Source: Bordetella genomosp. 7
GTDB taxonomy: Bacteria > Pseudomonadota > Gammaproteobacteria > Burkholderiales > Burkholderiaceae_B
Direction: 5' to 3'
Assembly (NCBI RefSeq): GCF_002261265.1
Contig: NZ_NEVK01000008.1
Location: forward strand, 558,001-622,000
Length of the DNA stretch: 64,000 nt
The notes beneath the pieces were generated by a model, which made no database searches, was not told the DNA's origin, and worked only from the letters and a program-made list of their open reading frames with translations. Below, piece by piece: positions 1 through 6,568 of this stretch. The position numbers and the translations under genes are program-made. How positions within the stretch are numbered: position 1 is the first letter of the stretch; each line of letters begins with the position of its first letter.

Positions 1-832
1 CGTGGTCATCGAGCCCTGCTTCGACTGCTATCTGCCCGGCATACGCCTGGCCGGGGGCACGGCGGTGCCTGTACCCTTGCGCGCCCCCACGCAAGACGAC
101 CCTCATTACCGCATCGACTGGCAACGGGTACGCGACGCCATTACTTCACGCACGCGGCTGCTGATACTCAACTTCCCCCACAACCCCACGGGCGCAGTAC
201 TGGACGACAGCGATCTGGATGTGCTGGAAACCATCGTCAGCGAAACGGGTGTGCTGTTGCTGTCCGACGAGGTATACGAACATATCGTGTTCGACGGACG
301 GCCGCACGCCAGCCTGGCCCGGCGCCCCCTGCTGGCCGAACACGCCTTCGTGATTTCGTCGTTCGGCAAGACCTACCACACGACAGGCTGGAAAATCGGG
401 TACTGCTGCGCGCCTCGCCACCTGAGCGCCGAACTGCGCAAAGTGCACCAATTCATGGTGTTTACGGTTTCATCGCCCATGCAGTTCGCGTTGGCCGAGT
501 ACATGCGCGACCCCAAACCGTATACGGAACTGTCCGCGTTCTACCAGGCCAAGCGCGACCGGCTGGCCGCCGGCCTTGCCGGTACGCGGTTCAAGCCGCT
601 GCCAAGCGCGGGAACGTTCTTTCTGCTGGCCGACTACAGCGCGATTTCCCGGCAATCGGAATCCGACTTCGCGCAGGACCTGACGGTACGCCACGGTGTC
701 ACCGTTATTCCGGTTTCCGCGTTCTATCAGCACCCCGATGCGCCGCAGTCGAACCATCAGTTGGTGCGTTTTTGCTTCGCCAAAAAGGATGCCACGCTGG
801 ATGACGCTATCGAGCGACTGGCGGCCGTATAA
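1..832 (+). CDS. PLP-dependent aminotransferase, YbdL/methionine aminotransferase-like (5' partial)
   Basis: Class I/II fold-type I aminotransferase; the 5' end lies outside the window, so roughly the first 110 residues of a usual 385-residue protein are missing. The visible part has the cofactor-pocket motif NFPHNPTGAV, the Asp/Tyr pair LLSDEVYEH, and the Schiff-base lysine in SSFGKTYHTTGWKIGY. That lysine context and the following helix resemble E. coli YbdL, which prefers methionine and aromatic amino acids with 2-oxo acids, and related kynurenine transaminases. It ends just before a strong bidirectional terminator and converges on tctA. The family call is firm; the exact substrate is an inference. 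Confidence 0.85.
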   Translation, partial: VVIEPCFDCYLPGIRLAGGTAVPVPLRAPTQDDPHYRIDWQRVRDAITSRTRLLILNFPHNPTGAVLDDSDLDVLETIVSETGVLLLSDEVYEHIVFDGRPHASLARRPLLAEHAFVISSFGKTYHTTGWKIGYCCAPRHLSAELRKVHQFMVFTVSSPMQFALAEYMRDPKPYTELSAFYQAKRDRLAAGLAGTRFKPLPSAGTFFLLADYSAISRQSESDFAQDLTVRHGVTVIPVSAFYQHPDAPQSNHQLVRFCFAKKDATLDDAIERLAAV

Positions 833-836
833 AAAA

Positions 837-861
837 GGGGCCAGATCAATGATCTGGCCCC
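837..861. terminator. Bidirectional intrinsic terminator between aminotransferase gene and tctA
   Basis: A perfect 12-bp inverted repeat (837-848 and 850-861) with a one-base centre. It is preceded by six A residues and followed by ATTAAA, so both strands carry a weak U tract. It sits between two convergent stop codons (832 and 875). Confidence 0.8.
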
Positions 862-874
862 ATTAAAGCAGTGG

Positions 875-2401
875 TCAGGCTGCCGCGTTGCGCGGCTGGC
901 GATGCTGTCGCCTGCGACGCAGTATCTGCGGCACAACAACCACTGCTGCGGCGGCAATCCACAGGCCGACTGATACGGGGCTGCTGTACAGCACCGACAG
1001 TTCACCGTTGGTAATCGAAAGGGCGCGACGCAAGCTCTGTTCCATCATGTCGCCCAGCACCACGCCAAGCACCAGGGGCGCCATGGGCACGCCGAACTTG
1101 CGCAGCAAGTACCCGATGGCGCCGACGCCCACCACCATCAGCAAGTCGAACGTACCGGCATTGATCGCGTATACGCCGATGTAGCTGATGCTCAGGATGC
1201 CCGGCACCATCAGCCAGCCCGGTACCGACAGCACCTTCGAAAACACACGCACCATAGGCACGTTCATCAGGAACAACAGCACGTTGGCGATGAACAATGA
1301 CGCGATAAGCCCCCAAACCAGTTCTGGCTTGGTGTCGAACAGCACGGGGCCGGGCGTAATGTTGTAGAGCGTGAGCGCGCCCATCATCACCGCCGTGGTG
1401 CCCGATCCGGGCACGCCCAGGGTCAGCATGGGAACGAACGACCCGATCGCCGACGCGGTGGCCGCCGACTCGGGCGCGACCAGCCCGCGCATGTCGCCTT
1501 TGCCGAACTTGGCATCGGGGTCCTTGCCTTCGATGATGCGTTTCTCTTGGGAATACGCCACGGCGGCGGCCACGCTGGCGCCCGCGCCAGGCAATACCCC
1601 GACGCCGAATCCGACCAGCGAGCTGCGTCCGATGCTGCCCGCGGTAAAGGCGAGTTCCTTCAGGTTGAACAGCTTGCGGCCGCTGGGCTTGACCTCGACG
1701 CTGTGACCTGCAACCACCTTTTCCAGCATTTCCAGCATTTCCGCCATGGCAAACAGCGCAATAACCACCACAACGAAATCGACGCCGTCGGCCAGGTGTA
1801 CCGATTCGAACGTATAGCGATAGACGCCGGAATTCGAGTCCACGCCGATCACGGAAATACCGAGGCCTATCATGGCTGCCAGCACGCCCTTGACCGGCTG
1901 CTTGCCCAGCAGGCTGGTCAGGCAGCAGAACGCGAACACCATCAGCACAAAGTATTCCGCGGGCCCGAACGCCAGCGCCCACCGGGCCAGCAGCGGCGCA
2001 AGCAGAACGATGCCTGTCACCGACACAAGAGCGCCGACGAAAGCCGACGCTGCCGACAGGGAAAGCGCCACGTTGGCCAACCCCTGCCGGGCCAACGGAT
2101 AGCCGTCCAGTGTCGTCATGATGGCGCTGGCTTCACCGGGCACGTTAAGCAGGATGGACGTAATGCGCCCGCCGTACTCCGCTCCCACATATACCGCCGC
2201 AAGCAGGATCAGCGCGGTTTCGGGGGGCAGGTTCATGGCGAAGGCGATCGGTATCAGCATGGCCACGCCGTTGATGGGGCCCAGGCCTGGCAATACGCCC
2301 ACCATGGTGCCGATGAATGAGCCTATGGCCGCCACCAGCAGGTTGGTCAGCGAGAACGCGACGCCAAAGCCGATAGACAGATGGTCGATGATGCCGCTCA
2401 T
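875..2401 (-). CDS. tctA: Tripartite tricarboxylate transporter, large permease TctA
   Basis: 508-residue, very hydrophobic inner-membrane protein with about a dozen predicted membrane segments; about 500 residues is normal for TctA. Both family motifs are present: GVLPGLGP near residues 35-42 and GVGVLPGAGAS near 255-265. TctA is the large membrane subunit that moves the substrate delivered by the periplasmic TctC protein, probably driven by an ion gradient. The start codon overlaps the tctB stop as ATGA, so the two are translationally coupled. The C-terminus is Arg-rich (LRRRRQHRQ), consistent with a cytoplasmic tail. The substrate cannot be read from the sequence; citrate and other tricarboxylates are the family precedent. 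Confidence 0.93.
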   Translation of the reverse strand: MSGIIDHLSIGFGVAFSLTNLLVAAIGSFIGTMVGVLPGLGPINGVAMLIPIAFAMNLPPETALILLAAVYVGAEYGGRITSILLNVPGEASAIMTTLDGYPLARQGLANVALSLSAASAFVGALVSVTGIVLLAPLLARWALAFGPAEYFVLMVFAFCCLTSLLGKQPVKGVLAAMIGLGISVIGVDSNSGVYRYTFESVHLADGVDFVVVVIALFAMAEMLEMLEKVVAGHSVEVKPSGRKLFNLKELAFTAGSIGRSSLVGFGVGVLPGAGASVAAAVAYSQEKRIIEGKDPDAKFGKGDMRGLVAPESAATASAIGSFVPMLTLGVPGSGTTAVMMGALTLYNITPGPVLFDTKPELVWGLIASLFIANVLLFLMNVPMVRVFSKVLSVPGWLMVPGILSISYIGVYAINAGTFDLLMVVGVGAIGYLLRKFGVPMAPLVLGVVLGDMMEQSLRRALSITNGELSVLYSSPVSVGLWIAAAAVVVVPQILRRRRQHRQPRNAAA

Positions 2402-2835
2402 AGCAGATCCCCCAGCAGGCCGGCTGGCAACACCACATCCAGCACCTGATCAAACAGTACAAAGAAGAACACGCCCATGATCAGGCCGCCAACGGCGCAC
2501 TTGAGCCAGGTGCCGCCAAATAGACGGCCCACGAACATCGTCATCAGCGTGGTGGCAAGCACAAAGCCCAACCACTGGAACAGGAAAGCGTAGCCGCCGG
2601 CAACCAGCACCATCAGGGCAATCCGCGAATTTGCGCCTGCGGAGTTGGCTTCGACCGGATTGCCGCCCTTGATGGCCAGGCGCAGGCCGCACAGGCCGAT
2701 GATCAGCGCAATCAGCATGGGAAAGGCGCGCGGCCCCACGGGCTCGTACGCAAACGGCGCTTCGATGTCCCAGCCGGCCCACGTCATGAGGGCGGCCAGG
2801 ACCAGGGCGGCAATGCCCAGGGTTCGATCGTTCAT
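2398..2835 (-). CDS. tctB: Tripartite tricarboxylate transporter, small permease TctB
   Basis: About 145 residues with four hydrophobic segments, the size and topology of TctB. It begins MNDRTLGIAALVLAALMTWAGW and carries a VGPRAFPM segment typical of the family. A longer reading frame starts at 2871, but its first 12 residues are polar and unlike other TctB proteins, so the start at 2835 is preferred, although no clear Shine-Dalgarno precedes it. It lies between tctC and tctA in the canonical C-B-A order and overlaps tctA by four bases. Confidence 0.88.
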   Translation of the reverse strand: MNDRTLGIAALVLAALMTWAGWDIEAPFAYEPVGPRAFPMLIALIIGLCGLRLAIKGGNPVEANSAGANSRIALMVLVAGGYAFLFQWLGFVLATTLMTMFVGRLFGGTWLKCAVGGLIMGVFFFVLFDQVLDVVLPAGLLGDLL

Positions 2836-2930
2836 GATCAATATCCAAGAATCGGAGTGCCGCGCGCGCATCCGGACTACACGCTACTCGCGCCGCGGCA
2901 CGGAGGATGGCGGCGGTCGCCGCCTGCGGC

Positions 2931-3926
2931 TTACTTCTTGATCAGGCCGAAACTGTCGGCCAGTTCGCGGTAGGCCTGTACGCGCTCTTTGACATACGCA
3001 TCGAGCTCCGCGCCCGTTTTGTCGAACGGGAACAAGCCCTGCTGCTCGCGCAATTTGGCGTATTCGGGCGAGGCCATCGTCTTGTTGAAGGCGTTGACCC
3101 AGAATTGGTAGGCTTCGTCCGAAACTTTCGGGCCTACGTAGAACCCGCGGATGATGGGCCATTCGATGTCGTAGCCCTGTTCCTTGGCGGTGGGCACCAC
3201 GCCCAGCTTGCCGGGCAGGCGCTCGCTGTTGAACACCGCCAGCACGCGTATGGGGGCGCCGCCTTCCAGCATGGTGAAGGCTTCGGCGGCGTCTCCCATG
3301 TAGGCCTGGATGTGGCCACCGCGCAGGGCCGTCACGGCTTCGCCGCCGCCTTCGAACGCCACAAAGCGCATTTTGCGGAAATCAACGCCAGCCGCCTTGG
3401 CGGTAAGCGCGGCTTTCATCCAGTCCTGGCTGCCCACCGTTCCGCCTGCGCCCAGGACGATCTTGGTGGGGTCTTTCTTGAACGCCTCCATGAGGCTCTT
3501 GAGGTCGGTATACGGTGAATCATTGCGCACCACGGCAACACCATAGTCGGTGCCTATGCCTGCGAGCCAGCGCACATCGTTCACGTTGTACTTGCCGAAC
3601 TTGCCCTGGGCCAGATTCAACAGTGATCCGCCGGAGAACGCCACGATAGTGCCCGGTTGGTCGGGGTGCTGGGCCACAATGTTGTTGTACGCCACGGCGC
3701 CGATGCCGCCGGGCATGTAGATGATGCGCATCGGCTCTTTCAGGGCGCCGCTCTGCTTCAGGCCCTCGGTCGCGAGCCGGCAGGTCAGGTCGAATCCGCC
3801 ACCCGGCTGGGCGGGCGCGATGCATTCGGGCCGGCGCGGTTCTTCGGCGCCCTGAGCGGTCATGCCCGCCAGTAGCGCACAAGCGCCCACAACCGCTATC
3901 ACGCGGGTTTTCAGGAAGGATTGCAT
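2931..3926 (-). CDS. tctC: Periplasmic tricarboxylate-binding protein TctC (Bug family)
   Basis: 331-residue secreted binding protein. A signal peptide (MQSFLKTRVIAVVGACALLAGM, cleavage after TAQGA) leads into CIAPAQPGGGFDLTC, the ligand-binding loop typical of TctC proteins. GSLLNLAQGKFG and GAGGTVGSQDW are further family features. The start at 3926 is preferred over 3995 because a GGAG lies eight bases upstream and the signal peptide begins there. As first gene of tctCBA and downstream of tctDE, it should capture the substrate for TctAB in the periplasm. The 108 bases between tctE and this start probably hold the regulated tctC promoter; no operator was recognised. Confidence 0.92.
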   Translation of the reverse strand: MQSFLKTRVIAVVGACALLAGMTAQGAEEPRRPECIAPAQPGGGFDLTCRLATEGLKQSGALKEPMRIIYMPGGIGAVAYNNIVAQHPDQPGTIVAFSGGSLLNLAQGKFGKYNVNDVRWLAGIGTDYGVAVVRNDSPYTDLKSLMEAFKKDPTKIVLGAGGTVGSQDWMKAALTAKAAGVDFRKMRFVAFEGGGEAVTALRGGHIQAYMGDAAEAFTMLEGGAPIRVLAVFNSERLPGKLGVVPTAKEQGYDIEWPIIRGFYVGPKVSDEAYQFWVNAFNKTMASPEYAKLREQQGLFPFDKTGAELDAYVKERVQAYRELADSFGLIKK

Positions 3927-4034
3927 TACGGTCTCCGTGAATCGCTTTTTAAAAGTAATCACAGCAGCCGGGCACTGAAGAGCGGCCCGGGCCACGGAAC
4001 AGAACCGTACCCAATCGAGGCTTTCCGGAAGCTT

Positions 4035-5507
4035 TCAGAAACCGGCTATTTCGTGTCGCACCGCAGCATCGGGAAAGGAATCAAGGGTAAACACCAATGC
4101 CGCCCGCAACCCCCCATGAGCGGCAAGGTTTTCCAGCACCATTTTTCCGCCATGTATGTCGACGATCGTGCGGACAATGGCCAGTCCCAGGCCGGCGCCG
4201 GGCTTGTTCTTGCCCGCCGCGCCGCGCCTGAAACGCACACTGGCGCGACGGATGTCGTCCTCGGACATCCCGGGGCCGCAGTCTTCGACGGTGACCCGTG
4301 CATAACGTTCGTCGGCATAGACGCGAACCGTCACCTGGCTTGCCGGCGCGGTGTACCGGATGGCGTTGTCCACCAGATTGCTCAAGGCCTCGCGCAACAG
4401 CCAGTCAACGCCCTGGATACACACCGGCAGGCTCGACGCCTCCAGGCCCAAGTCCAGCTGGCGGGCCCGCGCCGCGGGCAGCAGGGCGCGGATCACGCTT
4501 TGGGCGACAGCGGTCAGGTCAACTTTTTCGGACGCCAGGCCGCCCTCTGCCAGCGATGCATCCTTGGCGCGCGCGAGCGCCAGCATCTGGTTGGTGGTGC
4601 GTACGGCGCGGTCCAGGCCTTCCTGCATGGCCAGCAACACCGACCGGACCTCGTGCGGGTCGGATTCCCGCAATGCGTAGGCTGTCTGGGTACGCAAAAC
4701 CGACAAGGGCGTGCGCAACTGGTGCGACGCGTCATCCAGGAACTGCCGCTGCAGCCTCGCCTGGGCCGCAAAACGGCCCATGTGGAGGTTTACGGCATCG
4801 ACCAGGGGGCTGACCTCACCCGGGATGTCCGGAGCCTCTACGGGGCTTAAATCGTCTGCCGACCGGCTCTCGACGTCCTGGCGCAGCCGTTCCAGCGGCC
4901 GCACGGCCATGAGAACGCTCCACACCACCACCAGCACCACTATGCCGATAACGACGATATCGCGCTCCAGCGCGCGCAGCAGCGCCCTTTGCAGGAAGTC
5001 CTGGCGTGACTCAAGCGTTTCGGCCACCTGCACAATGACCCGCCCGCCCAGATTGTTGTACAGGGGCGGATCCATGGGCCGGGCCAGGGCCGCCACGCGC
5101 AACGGCACCCCCTGGTATTCCGCGTAAAAGAACTGGGGCTGTCCCGATATCAACGGTTTGTCGGGCATCGGCAGGTCCGGGTTGCCGATTTCGGCCAGCC
5201 CGTCTTCCGTCGCCACCCGGTAGTACACATTGCCATTGGCCGTGAGTTCGAAGAACTCGAGCATCAGGTAGGGCTGCTCCATGGCCAGCCCACCGCTGGC
5301 TGTGGATATGTTGTGGTCGATGGAGCGCAAGGCTCCCGCAAGCGAACGATCGTACGCAAGATCTACTTGTTGGCGCAGCTGGTTATTGGACAACCACAGG
5401 GCTGCCAACATAATGCAGACCAGCGCCGGCACCAGCCACCACAACAGCAGCGACTTCAGCGTGCGGGGGCGCGCCGGCCGCCACCCACGGCCGAGCCTAG
5501 CCTTCAA
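4035..5507 (-). CDS. tctE: Sensor histidine kinase TctE
   Basis: 490-residue membrane sensor kinase. Segment 1 is near residues 19-40 and segment 2 near 183-201, enclosing a periplasmic domain of about 140 residues. HAMP-like linker and dimerisation helices follow, with the phospho-acceptor His262 (DDASHQLRTP), N box NLVDNAIRYT (378-387), G1 box DCGPGM (409-414) and G2 box GAGLGLAI (437-444). Start: no ATG exists in this frame until 5648, deep inside tctD. A TTG at 5507 has a GGAGG six bases upstream and overlaps the tctD stop, so it is the likely start. TctE would sense a carboxylate and phosphorylate TctD to control tctCBA. Confidence 0.9.
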   Translation of the reverse strand: MKARLGRGWRPARPRTLKSLLLWWLVPALVCIMLAALWLSNNQLRQQVDLAYDRSLAGALRSIDHNISTASGGLAMEQPYLMLEFFELTANGNVYYRVATEDGLAEIGNPDLPMPDKPLISGQPQFFYAEYQGVPLRVAALARPMDPPLYNNLGGRVIVQVAETLESRQDFLQRALLRALERDIVVIGIVVLVVVWSVLMAVRPLERLRQDVESRSADDLSPVEAPDIPGEVSPLVDAVNLHMGRFAAQARLQRQFLDDASHQLRTPLSVLRTQTAYALRESDPHEVRSVLLAMQEGLDRAVRTTNQMLALARAKDASLAEGGLASEKVDLTAVAQSVIRALLPAARARQLDLGLEASSLPVCIQGVDWLLREALSNLVDNAIRYTAPASQVTVRVYADERYARVTVEDCGPGMSEDDIRRASVRFRRGAAGKNKPGAGLGLAIVRTIVDIHGGKMVLENLAAHGGLRAALVFTLDSFPDAAVRHEIAGF

Positions 5508-6174
5508 CGGTGGCCTCCAGGCAGTACCCCATGCCGCGCAGGGTAACGATCTGCACACCAGTATCGGCCAGTTTCTTGCGCAGCCGGTGTACCAGAACTT
5601 CGACCGCCTCCAGGTTGATATCGGAATCGTCGGTCTGGATGCGGTCAAGAATTTGCTGCTTGTTCATCGGTTCGCCGCTGCGCTGGATCAGCACCCTGAG
5701 CACGGCATGCTCGCGTGGCGACAACTGCAAGGCCTGGCCACGCACGGTAAAACGCTGCGCCGACGTATCCAGCACGAGGTCACCCAATGCCAACCGGGGG
5801 TGCTCGCGTCCGCGGCTGCGCCGGATCAGGGCGGTAAGCCGTGCTTCGAGTTCTTCAAGCACAAAAGGCTTGGGCAGGAAATCGTCCGCGCCTTCATGCA
5901 GCGTGCCTACGCGTTCGACCAATGAGTCGCGAGCGGTCAGCACCAGCACCGGAGTGCGGTCATCGCGGGCGCGGATCTTGGACAACAGGGTATGGCCGTC
6001 CATGCCCGGCAACCCCAGGTCGAGAATCACCGCGTCGAATTCTTCGATCGCAAGCCGGCGTTCGGCCAACAGCCCGTCATCGGCCCATTCGACCACGAAG
6101 CCGGCGTGGCGCGCCAGGCTGCGTGACAGCCACCTGGCCAGTTCGGCTTCATCTTCTACCAACAGGATACGCAT
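5497..6174 (-). CDS. tctD: Response regulator TctD (OmpR family)
   Basis: 225 residues from MRILLVEDE: receiver domain with acidic pair near residues 8-9, phospho-acceptor Asp52 (LDLGLPGMDG), Thr80 and Lys102 (FLPKPF), followed by a winged-helix DNA-binding domain (residues about 125-222) with the usual LSPREHAVL and EVLVHRLRKKL segments. Length and domain order fit OmpR-type regulators, and its place before tctE and tctCBA identifies TctD. A GTG six codons upstream (6192) is an alternative start; neither has a clear Shine-Dalgarno. The stop overlaps tctE, which probably depends on translation of tctD. It would activate tctCBA. Confidence 0.9.
   Translation of the reverse strand: MRILLVEDEAELARWLSRSLARHAGFVVEWADDGLLAERRLAIEEFDAVILDLGLPGMDGHTLLSKIRARDDRTPVLVLTARDSLVERVGTLHEGADDFLPKPFVLEELEARLTALIRRSRGREHPRLALGDLVLDTSAQRFTVRGQALQLSPREHAVLRVLIQRSGEPMNKQQILDRIQTDDSDINLEAVEVLVHRLRKKLADTGVQIVTLRGMGYCLEATVEG
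5514..5518 (-). promoter_or_regulatory. Shine-Dalgarno that sets the tctE TTG start
   Basis: GGAGG on the minus strand, six bases before TTG at 5507-5505 and inside the last codons of tctD. It is the only good ribosome site in the tctE frame near the expected N-terminus. Confidence 0.7.
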
Positions 6175-6268
6175 GGGGTGAAATTTTGCCACCAGGGCCG
6201 TGGCGGGACGGGATAGATGTTTTTTCTCTTCTTTCTTCTTTATATAAAGACTAATGATTAATAAGGCC

Positions 6269-6277
6269 TGTGGATAA
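6269..6277 (-). promoter_or_regulatory. Perfect DnaA box (left)
   Basis: TGTGGATAA on the plus strand, i.e. the consensus TTATCCACA on the minus strand, extended to CCTGTGGATAAC. It lies directly beside the AT-rich tract at 6211-6265 and faces the second box at 6450. Confidence 0.6.
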
Positions 6278-6357
6278 CTCCATTAACTTCGTATTGCCCA
6301 GAAAATTCAACGGCTTACGGCTATTTTTGACTGTGCAAGACTTCTGTTTAGCGACTT

Positions 6358-6418
6358 GGACCAAGTTGAACAACTTTTTCGGGTGCCTGCCGAACCCTTG
6401 GTTGTTCATCCTGGGTCC
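6358..6418. ncRNA. Nested hairpin, possible structured RNA or cruciform element
   Basis: Three stacked inverted-repeat arms around one centre: GGACC/GGTCC (6358-6362 with 6414-6418), TGAACAAC/GTTGTTCA (6367-6374 with 6401-6408) and TTCGG/CCGAA (6378-6382 with 6390-6394), with a seven-base loop. A separate palindrome ACTTGG-A-CCAAGT (6354-6366) overlaps the left arm and could compete. No known RNA family was recognised, and neither promoter nor direction is clear. It may be a small RNA, a leader element or a DNA-binding site. Confidence 0.3.
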
Positions 6419-6449
6419 ACATACTGTACACAGTACGGCTTCCCAGAGG

Positions 6450-6458
6450 TTATCCACA
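6450..6458 (+). promoter_or_regulatory. Perfect DnaA box (right)
   Basis: TTATCCACA, within GTTATCCACAGG, the mirror image of the left box at 6269-6277 including flanking bases. The two boxes are about 180 bases apart in opposite orientation. Confidence 0.6.
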
Positions 6459-6520
6459 GGCACGAAATTTTACGCGGGCATGATTTCCACCCAGGGTGAA
6501 TACTTACCAACATGCCCCGC

Positions 6521-6558
6521 AATTCAACCGCAAGAACCGGAATTCTTGCGGTCAAATT
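6521..6558. promoter_or_regulatory. Inverted pair of Ada boxes upstream of ada
   Basis: Plus strand: AAT-N6-GCAA at 6521-6533. Minus strand: AAT-N6-GCAA read from 6558 to 6546. This is the spacing of the E. coli ada/alkA Ada box (A box AAT, B box GCAA). The cores form a 10-bp inverted repeat ACCGCAAGAA/TTCTTGCGGT with a six-base centre. The match is seen in the sequence; Ada binding is an inference, and the sites lie unusually close to the likely start codon. Confidence 0.5.
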
Positions 6559-6568
6559 CTGGAGTACC

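Larger units (their letters stand above)
6175..6568. other. Long AT-rich divergent intergenic region between tctD and ada
   Basis: The largest gene-free stretch in the window (394 bases). It is markedly more AT-rich than the rest: a pyrimidine-rich tract at 6219-6240, the perfect palindrome CTTTATATAAAG at 6238-6249, then ATTAATAA. It also holds two perfect DnaA boxes, a nested hairpin, a TACTGT/ACAGTA dyad (6422-6435) and an inverted pair of Ada boxes. Short reading frames here look accidental. It must carry the tctD promoter (minus strand; TATATA at 6241-6246 is a possible -10) and the ada promoter. The rest is unexplained. Confidence 0.7.

Noticed and set aside
4035-5648. Longer version of TctE starting at ATG 5648
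   Set aside because: The extra 47 residues overlap tctD, have no membrane or domain features, and no ribosome site; TTG 5507 with GGAGG is better.
6251-6463. 70-codon minus-strand frame in the tctD-ada intergenic region
   Set aside because: No ribosome site, no similarity recognised, and composition unlike the genes around it; it is crossed by DnaA boxes and hairpins.
6512-6568. Upstream extension of the ada reading frame to ATG 6512
   Set aside because: It would translate the Ada-box dyad, adds residues absent from Ada proteins, and has no Shine-Dalgarno.
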